A program made the translations under genes and the position numbers. The notes beneath the pieces were generated by a model. It was not told where the DNA came from, made no database searches, and was given only the letters and a program-made list of their open reading frames with translations. From the NCBI RefSeq assembly GCF_003672135.1, contig NC_039517.1, positions 9,448,601-9,512,600 on the forward strand: DNA of 64,000 nt, written 5' to 3'. The number at the start of each line of letters is the position of its first letter. Position 1 is the stretch's first letter. Origin of the DNA: Ooceraea biroi. Lineage: Eukaryota; Arthropoda; Insecta; Hymenoptera; Formicidae. Positions 27,620 through 37,950 of this stretch are shown piece after piece.

Positions 27620-30600
27620 ATGGAAAAATTCGAGGCGTTGGGATGGTGAGTAGACCGCACTCGTTGCCACTCCGCCACTCGCCGAGTTGGCCGAGAGGAA
27701 AAATTAATTCTCACCGAATAATCGCAGCCAAATATCGCTCCCTCGAGGCTGACTGATCCTAATGACTCACGTTAATTTGTCTGCTCCTCTTCTCTTTCCT
27801 AGGTACCTGTCTGACCACGGTTACAACGTGGCGACGGATTCAGGGAACATAGTCGACACACAGAGGATAGTGAAACGATTATTGGACGTGAGTATCGAGC
27901 GATTGCACGTGGACGAGTAGACGAAGGTCGGAGTGTTGTTAAATCACTCAATTATTTGCAGCTTGATTTGAAAGAGATCAGCAGTGGGAATGGAGACATT
28001 AATCAGGGTAACATCGTGTTACAAATACAAAAGATACGTAACATCTCGGCACCCAAGGGAAACGAGGAGTCGAGGGCAGCTCCACGAATGTTGAAGCTGT
28101 CGTTGACGGATGGGAAGAATAATTTGCAAGCCTTAGAGATCGAGCATATATCAGCTTTAAGGTGAGTGCGTCATCGAATTACATATGCAGCATTTTGCAC
28201 CATTATCCTACCGTGTTTTTATCTCGCTTGTATCTTTTCTGTGTCTTGTTAGTTTAAACACACCACCTGGTACAAAGATATTGATAAAGTCAGGAGCCTT
28301 ACCTTCGTCACACGGAATTCTGTTGTTAGTGCCGTCGTACGTAGTCCAAGTGCTTGGGGGTAGAGTCGCCAGTCTAGTGGAAAAATGGGAATTAAACAAG
28401 GTAAATGATGATGTTCCACTTGACAAATATTTGAATGTGGATGAAGATAATTAATTAATTAATTAGCTCCGCTTGAAAAAAATATAACAACTGTTTCTCT
28501 TACAGAAATTGGCCTTGCACAGCCGAGTAAGATCTGCCGAGGAGGGCGGACCGCCACCGTGGATCCCTTTCGGTAAAAAGATCATCAAGGTCTCGGAGCA
28601 GGACAAGAACTTCAAAGCCTTGATGGAGAAAGATAAACCCAGTAAGGAGAATACGGAGTTCGAGACGCAGCGTAAAGACGCGATCGCGGAAGCCGCTAAG
28701 CAGGGCAGCAAGAAGGTGTTCGGCGGTGGGAATAAGCAGGTTCGACTTTATATATATTTTTTCCACTAATTCTAATTTTTTGCGTCGACAATCTCCGAGG
28801 AAAACTGACAAGAGTATCCATTTTCCACAGCTACTGGATCACAGCGTGCAGAAGATCGTGGATCGCGGATTCACCATAGAGCAGGCGGAGTACGCTCTGA
28901 GAGTTAATCGAAATAACGTAGACCGAGCTCTGAGAAGCCTGCAGAAGACGGACAGTAAAATTAAGTGAGTACCTCATCCACTTCCCTGATTTTTCTCGTT
29001 TTATTTTTTTTGTTATTAAAATTATTCTTTCTCGCGACAGCGCGAAGGAACCTCGGGAACCACGGGAACCGCGCGGCAAACGGTTCGACAAGAAAGCCGA
29101 GGAGAGTAAGCCGAGCAGCGGGAAGATCTCGCTGTTCGACTTCCTCGAGGATAAGCTGCCCGTGCAGCCTGAGAGCAACGACACGATCCTGCCTTCGCAG
29201 AGCAACCACATGCAGAGCAACGACAGCAACCAGGATCGTCTGGAATCGAGGGGCGCCGATGCGCAGAGCGGACGAGGTGCGCGGTACGTAACCGGAACTG
29301 CATTCCTTCACGAATTATTACAAGGACTCTCGCTGATATTAATTTTCACGACAGCGGTCAGAAAAGTGGCCGCGGGTATCAGCCACCCCCGAGGCACCTG
29401 GAGGAGCACAAGAACGGCAGACGACCAGCGAGCAGCAACAACAGCGCCGGTCCCGGCGCGTATTCGCAGTACAACGGCGCCGGTCACGCGCAGCAGAGCA
29501 AGCCGCCGCGGTTCCAGCGCAACCAGGAGTTCCAGCATCAGTATCAGCACAACGGCGAGCGCGAGGCGCATCATCATCATCAGCAGCAGCAGCAGCGAAC
29601 CTCCTCGCAGGCGAACGATTACAGAAGCGCGTTCTCTCAGTCACGCGCGAGCGGCGCGATCGCCGGCGACAACAACGGTAACGATGCCTATAACAGAAAT
29701 CAGGCCGAGTCGCACGGAAGGAATCTCGGTAGTAACAGAAACTCTAATCACATCGATCCCGAGGCGAGAAACAAGCATTCTTACGATGCTTCTTATGGTA
29801 GGCATAGTCGAGCGCAACAAGACGGGGCCTCGAAAGTATACTCGTCTAATACAAGCGAAAAGAATTTCAAGAATCAGCTTAGGTACCAGCCGAACAGCTC
29901 GGCTGCTGCCGCCGGCTGCCGAATGCCCGTGAATCTCAGCGCGCAAAGAAACGAGGGCAATTACGGCAATCAGAACGCAGCCAATGCCGCGGCAACGATG
30001 TCCGGCAACGTTACGTGGATGTGGCGAGTGGGCGACAAGTGCATGGCCAAGTACTGGGAGGATAATAGGGTACGTCTCGTCATTCCGACGCGTTTCTAGT
30101 GTGCAGCGGTTACGAATAATAAAACTCGATTCTAAATTTTAGTATTACAACGCTGAAGTCACTGGCGTGTCCGAGCGCACCTGTGTAGTGCAGTTCAAGG
30201 GATTCGAGAACTACGAGGAGGTGCTGCAGGTGGACTGTATACCCATAACGGACGATGTATGTAAAGTCGAAAAAAAAAATTAGACGAGGCCAAAATGTTT
30301 TTTTTTTGTTTTTATTATTATTATTATTTAATATAATATTATTATTTAATATATTTTATAATTATAATAAAATTTTCTCAACTCTCTTGGTTGCCGCAGT
30401 ATCAGATTCCGGATCAGATCTCGGACACGAGACGGCAAGAGCAACGTCCGAACAATCGGCAACCGCGCTACGACCAGCAGAGTCACAACCATATAAGTGG
30501 TAAGTTACCAATCTTCAAGTGCATCTACGCAAGAAACTTTACTACCCCGATTTTAGCCTGAATGAAAAATTACCATTGCAGCAGGCATGGAGTTCCGGCG

Positions 30601-30763
30601 AGGCGGGAGCGGCGCCGTTGCCGGCAACAAGGGGGGGTACAATAAGAAACGCGGTCAGCAGCGGAGCACGCAGCCGATCTACCAGCCACCGGCGCAGAGG
30701 AGCCACTACCCTACTACGCCGATCAGTAGTGAAAATAATACTCAGTATAATTCCTTTCTTTAA
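27620..30763 (+). CDS. Tdrd3: Tudor domain-containing protein 3, complete coding region
   Basis: TDRD3 reads asymmetric dimethyl-arginine on histones, RNA polymerase II and mRNPs. It also serves as the scaffold of topoisomerase 3-beta and binds FMRP, in nucleus and cytoplasm (family knowledge). Coding exons: 27,620-27,645; 27,803-27,887; 27,962-28,161; 28,253-28,400; 28,506-28,739; 28,831-28,964; 29,041-29,283; 29,355-30,069; 30,143-30,256; 30,400-30,499; 30,582-30,763. All junctions are GT-AG and phases are consistent, giving 726 aa. Visible parts: N-terminal GWYLSDHG and the RMI1-like OB-fold region (about 1-160, with LQIQKIRN and SLNTPPGTK); UBA domain in exon 6 (about 232-275); the SLFDFLE motif (306-312); PPRFQR (407-412); a His4-Gln5 run (429-437) in a long disordered Gln/Asn/Ser/Arg-rich segment; Tudor domain (about 577-633, WRVGDKCMAKYWEDN to NYEEVL); C-terminal EFRRGG and YQPPAQR, matching the exon-junction-complex-binding motif of vertebrate TDRD3. 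Most introns are 70-160 bp. The last intron ends in a NAGNAG acceptor. Confidence 0.96.
29569..29595 (+). repeat. In-frame (CAT)4(CAG)5 tract in Tdrd3 exon 8
   Basis: Four CAT codons followed directly by five CAG codons encode His4-Gln5 at residues 429-437 in the disordered linker between UBA and Tudor. Such tracts are prone to length changes between individuals and species. Confidence 0.9.
30581..30584 (+). promoter_or_regulatory. NAGNAG tandem splice acceptor, Tdrd3 last intron
   Basis: The last intron ends GCAGCAG before GCATGG. The exon can begin at 30,582 or 30,585. Both keep the frame and differ by one alanine just before GMEFRRGG. Confidence 0.7.
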
Positions 30764-31179
30764 TATAACTTTCTAGTCTCGCGTCTTTAGTAACACGAAC
30801 ATCCGGATCTTACTGAGCGGCCGCACGTGCTGCAGATCGCTGATCCAACAGGTTGCCGCGCACTAATCCGACAGGTGTAGACGTCAATAGGCAGTTATTA
30901 TTATTATGATAGACGGTGGACGATGTCCCGCGTTCGAGACTCCGGCTGAATCAAGTGGGACGATTTAACGCGAGGAGCGAGTCGGTTCTTCGCGCCGTAC
31001 GCTAGAGAGAGAGAGAGAAAGAAAAAGAATTGAAAAGATTCTCAGTTCTGTATAATATCTAATGTGTTCTTGGAGTATCATTTGTATTTCGTAGAGAGGT
31101 CGATTCTTACTGTTCATTGCGGAGCGGAGCGATGTCTGTACCTCTGTCCACACACACTTTTAGCTGTAATACTAATAAA
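30764..31179 (+). other. Tdrd3 3' UTR with AATAAA signal
   Basis: After the stop codon there is no further coding signal. A canonical AATAAA at 31,174-31,179 gives a 3' UTR of about 430 nt. A second AATAAA lies near 31,355. The use of either signal is inferred. Confidence 0.6.
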
Positions 31180-32138
31180 GTCTTGTAATATCTACATCAC
31201 GTCTCGACCCTGTAGTTCGTTTTAATTATATACTTGCTCGTTACGTTTTCTAAGTAGATTAATTTATATCTGTACACTGAGTAAACGCGTGCTGCGTGGT
31301 CGTAAGTCGATTTTTGTATCCATTAAATGTAGCGAGTTTATTGAGGACTAATATTAATAAAAGTTTAGGTAACGCACTCGAGTCACGTTATTGCAAAAAT
31401 TAAGTTACGACTGACTTATCGAGTCGAGTCGAGTATTATTGGCTCGATTTTTAGTCGAAAACAGTCGGGAGGCTCGTAGCGTTTTTGGAACTATATTTTG
31501 GATATATGAGAACCAAAATATTAATTTATGGTGCCTACGGAATGGCAACCCAACGACCAACGGCGTATGGCGGGTTGCTATTTCGTAGGCGCTCCGCTCA
31601 TCCGCTGTTGGAATTTAGTTCCGGAAACATCCGCTACGAGCCTCTGCTGTTTTTCTGATGGAAAAACGAAGTGGTACGAATCAACGGTGAATCGAGATTA
31701 ATTTGATGATATTAAATAATAAATTAACAACAGCGAATTTGAGAGAAGACTCTAATTTCAAAGGCTATAACTCGATATATTTTTCATCCGTAAGTAATAC
31801 TTCTTCTAAGAGAGGATTAGGCAAATTTTGAGATAAAATTGAGGTTACGTGTGCCATTGTATATTATTAACTTTATTCTTTTCGCCTTCCACCTCAATAA
31901 TATTAATAGCAGCAAAAGGGCATTAAATGCGCGAGCTTTAAATTGCGTGAGTGAGACCGGCGTCGTACTTTTAATGGCAGTTTATCAGCGACTTAACCTG
32001 AAAGTGTGATTCGATTTTTCGAGGCGTAGAAATAATTAATATTTAACGTGCAAAACAATTTACAGATGTTCGCATATCTATTATAAATTAACGAGATACA
32101 CTGTCACGATACAACCTGTCTGATTCAGGTACACGAAG
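31180..32138. other. Intergenic region between Tdrd3 and mRpL63
   Basis: About 960 bp of AT-rich DNA with no coding signal. It contains the foldback element at 31,445-31,680 and must contain the mRpL63 promoter, for which I recognise no specific element. Confidence 0.6.
31445..31680. mobile_element. Foldback / MITE-like imperfect inverted repeat
   Basis: Two nested sets of complementary arms are visible. Outer arms: GAGGCTCGTAGCG (31,469-31,481) with its exact reverse complement at 31,632-31,644, and GGAACT (31,487-31,492) with AGTTCC (31,617-31,622); weaker complementarity extends outward through T- and A-rich stretches. Inner arms: 31,531-31,551 with 31,572-31,592, where 18 of 21 positions pair by Watson-Crick rules and the other three are G-U in plus-strand RNA. 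The inner loop is 20 bases. No coding capacity and no certain target-site duplication was seen, so a non-autonomous DNA element is an inference from the structure. Confidence 0.55.
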
Positions 32139-32554
32139 ATGCGACTTGGACAGATTCTTTACCGCTACCGTTGTACGATACCATACAGATATAGAGGGTG
32201 AGTTCTCTTATTCCATGAAGTAGATAACGGTCCATGTTCAGAACGCGCTTACTTCGTTACTTCCCAGCCAATCACCCTTCACATTTATCGCGCAGGAAAT
32301 ATCGCATAGTCAAAAAGCCAAGTATGGAACACCTGAACAGAATGAGGGACGATCTTGACAGAGAAGAACGGAACATGTTACTGCTGAGGCACCCTTATCT
32401 CACGATCGAACAGGAGCACGGCAGCACGAAACCGTTACGAGACACAGTGGAAATAATAGAAATGTTGAAGGAGAAGCAGCGGGAGAAATTTCGCAAACAA
32501 ATTACCTTCGCTGACCGTCTGGCCCATCTGAGAGTCACTGAAGCATGGGACTGA
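32139..32554 (+). CDS. mRpL63: Mitochondrial ribosomal protein mL63 (MRPL57/MRP63)
   Basis: This is a small protein of the large subunit of the mitochondrial ribosome, made in the cytosol and imported. The preferred model has two exons, 32,139-32,197 and 32,296-32,554, joined by a 98-bp intron with donor GTGAGT and acceptor CGCAG, phase 2, giving 105 aa. The product starts MRLGQILYRYR and crosses the junction as YRYRGKYRIVKKP. From that Gly-Lys onward it aligns without gaps with human MRPL57 (102 aa), including HPYLTIEQEHG-like and FADRLAHLRVTEAW regions; the basic N-terminus suits mitochondrial targeting. An unspliced frame from ATG 32,234 to the same stop would give 106 aa with a different basic N-terminus (MFRTRLLRYF), so intron retention could make an alternative form. 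I prefer the spliced form because it recovers the family Gly-Lys and the strong donor. The gene is convergent with AIFM3 (363 bp between stops). Confidence 0.85.
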
Positions 32555-32916
32555 ATACGTCGTCTCAACGTGTGTGCGTGTATATATATATGTATGTATG
32601 AATGTATTTCCGTTTCAGTGAATTATATTAGAGCTCCGTAAATGGAACGAATGTTGATCTACAAGTTCAACAGTGTGTCCTTGAATTTTCCATTTTTTTA
32701 TTTTTCCATTGTTTTACGTCTTGTGTAATTAGCGCTTGAGTGCACTGCGAAGGGTATTCTTTGATGCAGCAAGAGAAAATCATATAGTAAAATATATATT
32801 ACATAACTTGGTCTAACATGTATGAGATACATTGAGAGTGTGTAGAAACTGAAAGCCGGGACTAATACTGTGACGTAATTACTCCGAAGCGTTAAATCAT
32901 CCGAACCAATTTAGGC
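32555..32916. other. Convergent 3' ends of mRpL63 and AIFM3
   Basis: The 362 bp between the two stop codons must hold both 3' UTRs. For the minus-strand gene there is AATAAA at 32,702-32,697. No canonical plus-strand hexamer was found for mRpL63; AT-rich variants occur near 32,790-32,805. The transcripts probably overlap or nearly so. Confidence 0.6.
32697..32702 (-). promoter_or_regulatory. Candidate polyadenylation signal for AIFM3
   Basis: AATAAA on the minus strand lies about 215 nt past the AIFM3 stop codon, within the region expected to be the mRpL63 3' UTR. Confidence 0.5.
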
Positions 32917-35900
32917 TTAGTTCGCGTCTGACACGAGGCTGTCTTGAAACCGCGTCGACGCGTCTTTCGGTTTGTTTCGCATCCAACCGAACGGATCAGC
33001 GTTGATCTCTTCCTCCGTCAGTGTCTTTCCTTCATAGAGCATATTCGCGAAATCGGAGACGACGGGATCGGCGCCCGCGCTGCTCATCGCTATCACTCTG
33101 TCGTCGTTGAGGTGGTAAGCGAAGAACTCCAGCTTGTCCAGCGAGCCGTGGATCTTTATGCGAGTGGCTTGTCCGTGGCCTGAAATAAAAACAGGCAAGA
33201 TTTTCTAAGCAAATTATTAAAATTATTATTATTTCACAAAACTCAAAGATACTTTTAGAGAGACGTACTCTACACAAACGCACAAACTTGCCTGCATATC
33301 TGTAACTCTTGCCGAACAAAGTCGTCCAGAAGAACGGCACGGTCCTCAGAGGAGTCTCCTTACCGCATATGTTCAGCGCCGCGATTTTGCCGTGATAGTG
33401 AGCCAGGGAGTAGTGACCTATCGCCGCCGACGAGTCGGATCCGTAAATCGGCGCGTGAGCTATGTCGCCGCCGGCGTACACATTTCCCGCGCTCGTCCTT
33501 AAATGCTGCGAAATTCGCGGTAATATTCGCAATAAATGCTAGACTGTTCTTGAGAAAAGTGCGGATGCAGAAGAAGCAGATGCGGTGATACCTTGTCTAC
33601 CACAACGGTGCCATCGTCCCTCATTTGAACGGACGAGTTCTTCATCCAGTCCGTGTAGAAAGTCGATCCTATCCCAATTACGGCTACATCCGCCGGCAGG
33701 ATCTGGCCATCCGTCAGCTCAATCTTACCCAAAACGTTCTCCTCGTCCTCCCTCGCGATGAACTGCTTGATGTTGTTCTGGAAGATGAACCTTACACCTG
33801 GAAGGAAGGATCGATTGTCGTTATGCTAGCTCGTGAACGATTTTTGCACGATGAGTTACCTTTCGCCTCGTGCTCCTTCTTGATCCTGTCACCGATGTCC
33901 GCGCCAAATATCGCCTTGAACGGCACGGTGTCGCGGCCGATCACCGTGACGGACGCGCACTTGTCGACGCAGTAAGCCGCCGCCTCCATGCCGATGAAGC
34001 CCAGTCCCAGGACGACGACGTGCTTCTCCGGCGACAGCAGCGAGTACACGCTCTGCGAGTCCGTGTAGTCCCGCAGCACGAAGATCTGCGGCAGATCGCT
34101 TCCGGGCAGAGTCGGCATCCTCGGCTTGCTGCCCGTGCAGCTGAACAGGTAATCGTACTTCAGGTCCTCCTTGTTGCTCAGTTGGACGACGTTCTCAGCC
34201 GCGTTCAGACCTGCAAGCAGCAGAATGCAAAGCAGCTGTCGATGTAATAATGCGATTAATGCAATTCAAGCGAAGGCTGATCGGCGTTCCCTGAAGGAAC
34301 CTCCTTCGTTACCTATCGCTTCCACGCCGAGTCTCGTTTCGATGTTGTGCTCGCTGTAGAACATGGGCGGCCGTAGCGCAGCCTTGTGCACGTCGAAGTC
34401 TAGTACTTTGGATACTTTGATTCGATCGTAGGGCACAACGTCTTCCCTGCACACCATAACGATGCGACCAGTAAAGCCCTCCTGCCGCAGGCTCTCCGCG
34501 CAGGTCGCACCCGCCGGCCCACCGCCGACTATCACGACCGTCTTCACGTTCTGCGGATCGCACGCGGACATGTCCTTCACGCGCTTGTTAACGTCCAGGT
34601 CTTTGCGTTTGGCTCGCACGTGGACCAGGCCGGCTTCATCCACGCGTACCTGTGTAAGAACAATTTTATTCAAATTCATGTGAGAATAATTTTGGAAATT
34701 TATGTAAGAGCGATTTTGATGAAATTGACCGGAGACTGGACGAGTACCTGGTAGCACGGCAGAGAATCCAGGCCTGGATAATCCTCGATATCACCGGTTT
34801 TGATATTGAAACACGCCCCGTGCCACGGACACCTCACCCGACCCTCTGCTAGTGCACCGGTGTGCAACAGAGCGCCGTAATGCGTGCATTTCGTACCGAT
34901 CGCGTGCAGCTCCCCTTTTTGCTTTATCAGTAGGATCTTCTTGTCTTCATCCCCGAGCGACAGCAATTTCATCTCATTTTCGTTGATATCCTGCTCCTTG
35001 CACACCACGCCTTCGACGTAGTCATGCTGCTCTGAGGAACCTACCCAGTAACAAGTGAGAGAAAATTATTTATTGATGCCTGTGACATTATTATATATAA
35101 TATTTTATATTCTGCGCAAAAAAAATATATATTTGCAACAAATATATTATTATACGCCTGACAAGTAACGCACAGGAGCAACAACACGGCAATCTATTGC
35201 AGTCCTGGGGGGTACTCTCTTGCGCTATATTCATTACAAATGTGACTGTCTTTCTTTTTCTTCAACATAATCAAAATGTGTCTATATCATCTAGCAATCT
35301 CGATAATAAATTATAAATAAAATAAAGGTTGTTATCATATATAATAATTCAGCTAAGCATCAAATACAAGAATATGCGAATGTGCAAATCTAATATTCTC
35401 CGACCACCGCGCTGATAATTTTCGATTCCAATATATTTCAAAATAAAATTGTTTTAATATAAATCAACTCGGCTTCCTCGCGTCACCATAGCAGCCTGCA
35501 ATGGACAACAAAAAAAAAACAAAATGGAACACTCACGACGAACTCGCTAATCTCTACCACGACGCTACCTTCCATGAGTCGGGCTACCGAGAATCTCCAC
35601 ACAAAAACAAGAAGTCTCGTCAACAGTACGTGCAATATGCGGCTCGCATTAATTACGTAGAGCAACATACGATTGGCGTGCGACACAATAAGGAAAATTC
35701 TAGAGGAGCAGCCGGGAATTCCCGGCCGCCGCAATCTCGACGTGCCGCTCGAGGCTCGCGCTATTTATCGCTTATCAGCGCCCCGGGGAACGAATGACGC
35801 GATAATATTCCGTGAGCTCTCTTCCTCAACGAAATGAACCAAGTAGCTCCAAGCTCGCAGAAGCAACCTGCCGGAAGCAGCGTCTTGCGCAAGCTACTGT

Positions 35901-37068
35901 CATCGGCGCGATCGCACGTGTGGCAGGGATGCGCGCGATGATCGACGCACGTCTCGTGCCTGCGCGGAATATTTCTCGCGCGAATCATGAAACGTTATAA
36001 ACATTTATCTTCGCAATATTTGTGCGAATTTATATTATAATAATTAAATTAATATAATAATTAAAAATCTTTTTTAATCATTAATTTCACCATTCACGTA
36101 CCATATCGGCTGCACGTGTATCACTGATTATCAAGAATCACAACCTTGTGATCGATCAAAATGATAAAAAGATACTCGACGGAGAATCAATGATGTTCCG
36201 CACAACAATCGATAGTAATAAAACCTGCACGTTTATCTTCGCACAAATATTACGACGACACGAATATTATTTCATATTTTCCCGCGATTTTCCTATAACC
36301 TCTGACAGAAGCGAAGCTTGACTTCAATCGTAACCAACTTCGGAGCATACGCCGCGGCCAGTAAAAGGCATTCTTGTTGCCGCGCTCACGCGTTCCACTT
36401 CGTTTGAGGTATTACGAAGGCCTACCGTGAAAACCGCGCAAAAACGGCGCGTCCGTCAAAGCAACCCACTTCCTCCTGCCGAGCGCCAAAGTCCTGACAC
36501 ACACACTCAACATTGATCGCGCGGACTTCTATGCGTCGGCGCGATTCGATCGCGCGTACGTGTCTTGTGCCATATATAACGGCGACCGTCCTGCGAATCT
36601 TACGCTTAGACTTACAATTAGTCACTGTCATTATTATCGTGCCACGTAACGTTCCGTCGCTAATTGCCACTTTAACGCGAACACGCTTTTTCAGCTTGTC
36701 CTTCAAAAAAAAAACGCTCTCAGAATATCGGAGAAAGTCAGTAGATTAAATTTTCGCAGGCGCCTCGACGGACTCCGAGACTCGAATCCTTCGATCCTTC
36801 GCGCGAGTCATCGAAAAAGATCGATCGGCGGCGATTGTGCGTGGGACGTAAATCTCGAAGGGTCTCGAGGAAAGTCGACAGCTTTCGTCTCTCCCGTTAT
36901 GAAACGGAGCGCGGAACGCGGATTAGGCTGTTCCTCAGCTCGTTACCCATCGATTCTCTCAGCTTTCGGCTTGCGCGCGGATACTGTTACGAGGTACGCA
37001 CCTGTTGCGGACGTGTTCCGGGACGCGCCGGCTCTCCTGCGCAATCCTTTGCAATGACCGGCGCCCAT
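32917..37068 (-). CDS. AIFM3: Apoptosis-inducing factor 3 (AIFM3), Rieske FAD oxidoreductase
   Basis: The protein is a predicted NAD(P)H-dependent flavoprotein with an N-terminal Rieske iron-sulfur domain. The vertebrate relative (AIFL) is mitochondrial and linked to apoptosis. Coding exons in transcription order: 37,068-37,002; 35,040-34,748; 34,649-34,313; 34,210-33,860; 33,797-33,592; 33,505-33,292; 33,179-32,917. Phases agree throughout, giving 576 aa (human about 605). Rieske ligands are Cys74-x-His76 and Cys93-x-x-His96 (KCTHYG, RCPWHGACF). The FAD dinucleotide motif is GGGPAG (162-167), the NAD motif is GLGFIG (301-306), and YAGGD (428-432) is the second FAD motif. Exon 1 (22 codons plus one base, starting MGAGHCKG) was found by phase and donor match (CAACAG|GTGCGT) nearly 2 kb upstream and is the least certain part; exons 2-7 are firm. 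The intron between exons 6 and 7 starts with GC. The gene is convergent with mRpL63. Confidence 0.92.
33290..33291 (-). other. GC splice donor in AIFM3 (GC-AG intron)
   Basis: On the minus strand exon 6 ends TATGCAG and the intron begins GCAAGT; the acceptor is TTTATTTCAG at 33,181-33,180. Only this junction restores the family sequence RYAG-HG in frame. The nearest GT (4 bases on) breaks the frame. Confidence 0.85.
35041..37001 (-). other. AIFM3 first intron
   Basis: About 1.96 kb between the proposed first coding exon and the Rieske exon. It is AT-rich near 35,060-35,460 and 36,000-36,300, and holds a 16-bp palindrome (GCCGGGAATTCCCGGC, 35,711-35,726). No coding exon could be placed in it; frames at 35,501-35,797 (plus) and 35,483-35,734 (minus) resemble nothing known. 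Confidence 0.55.
35711..35726. repeat. 16-bp perfect palindrome
   Basis: GCCGGGAATTCCCGGC is self-complementary. It lies inside the AIFM3 first intron. Confidence 0.75.
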
Positions 37069-37769
37069 GTTGCGACGACGAACTGCCAATTATTTGTCGA
37101 CCGAACGGACGAACGTACGTACGAACGCGGGAGAGCAAGCGTGGCTCGTTCGCGGATCGACTGCGATCATCTGGCGGCCCGTGTATCGCGTGTATTCTCG
37201 TGATCGCGCGATTACGAGCCGCGGCCTTGAGCGGCACTCTCGCCGCGGCCTTTTAGACTCGCCCGAGACTCGCGACTTGACTTTGACGCTCGCGATCGAT
37301 CAAGGCAGCCGCCCTCGCGCGGCCCTTTCTTCCTTCGATCTCTCGTCGCGGACGTCGCGAGCGCGATTCTTCGCGCGAAACGCTTGGCGTAGTTATAGGA
37401 CGATAAGGATCTTGAAATTCCGAGCTCCGCGGAGCCGCGATAAGATACCGTGACTCATCGTAAAGTTACGACTCTCTCGCGTCGAAAGAAACTCGTCGAA
37501 ACTCTCGTGCGATAAAAAATTATGCTTCGAGATTATTTTTAAAGGGGTGAAGAGAGGCGGTACTTGCGATAATTACGAGCGCAAAATCGGTCGAGGGAGT
37601 CGCCTCGTTCGGCCTCCCTTTTTTAAAGTTACACGAGTATGAGAAGTTGAACGATTTTTATTCATTGTCGTTAACAAAAGTTCGATATATATTGTAATTT
37701 GTTGGAAATAGATATCTGTAATTCTAGCAGTTAATTAAAGCAGAACGAGATAATGTCAAGGCCGAGGTG

Positions 37770-37950
37770 AGCTTAAGCGGATTCTACAATGAGAATTCAA
37801 GGCTAAACTTTAAGTTTTAAGTTGTAAGAAATTGATCGATCGCAGTTAAACGTGAAAGAAGAAAGCGACTGTGATTGGTCAGTTTATTATGGTTTGCAGC
37901 TTAAAACTTAAGTCTTGTACCTTAAATTCTCATTGTAAAACTCGCTTTAT
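37770..37950. mobile_element. MITE-like element with long inverted repeats
   Basis: The left arm (about 37,770-37,827) and the right arm (about 37,894-37,950) are reverse complements with scattered mismatches. Matching blocks include ACAATGAGAATT with AATTCTCATTGT, and ACTTTAAGTTTTAAG with CTTAAAACTTAAGT. The 65-bp middle has no coding capacity and includes GTGATTGGTCAG. Terminal repeats of about 55 bp, total size of about 180 bp and no protein suggest a non-autonomous DNA transposon. I cannot assign a superfamily or a clear target-site duplication. Confidence 0.65.

Noticed and set aside
32234..32293. ATG at 32,234 as the sole mRpL63 start
   Set aside because: Kept only as an alternative. 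The spliced model fits the vertebrate protein better and has a strong donor.
33792..34247. Long plus-strand frames opposite AIFM3 exons
   Set aside because: They are antisense shadows of the conserved minus-strand exons.
35501..35797. 98-codon open frame on the plus strand opposite the AIFM3 first intron
   Set aside because: Lys/Arg/Asn-rich with no known relative. The overlapping minus-strand frame at 35,483-35,734 was tested as an AIFM3 first exon, but its GTGAGT donor is in the wrong phase.
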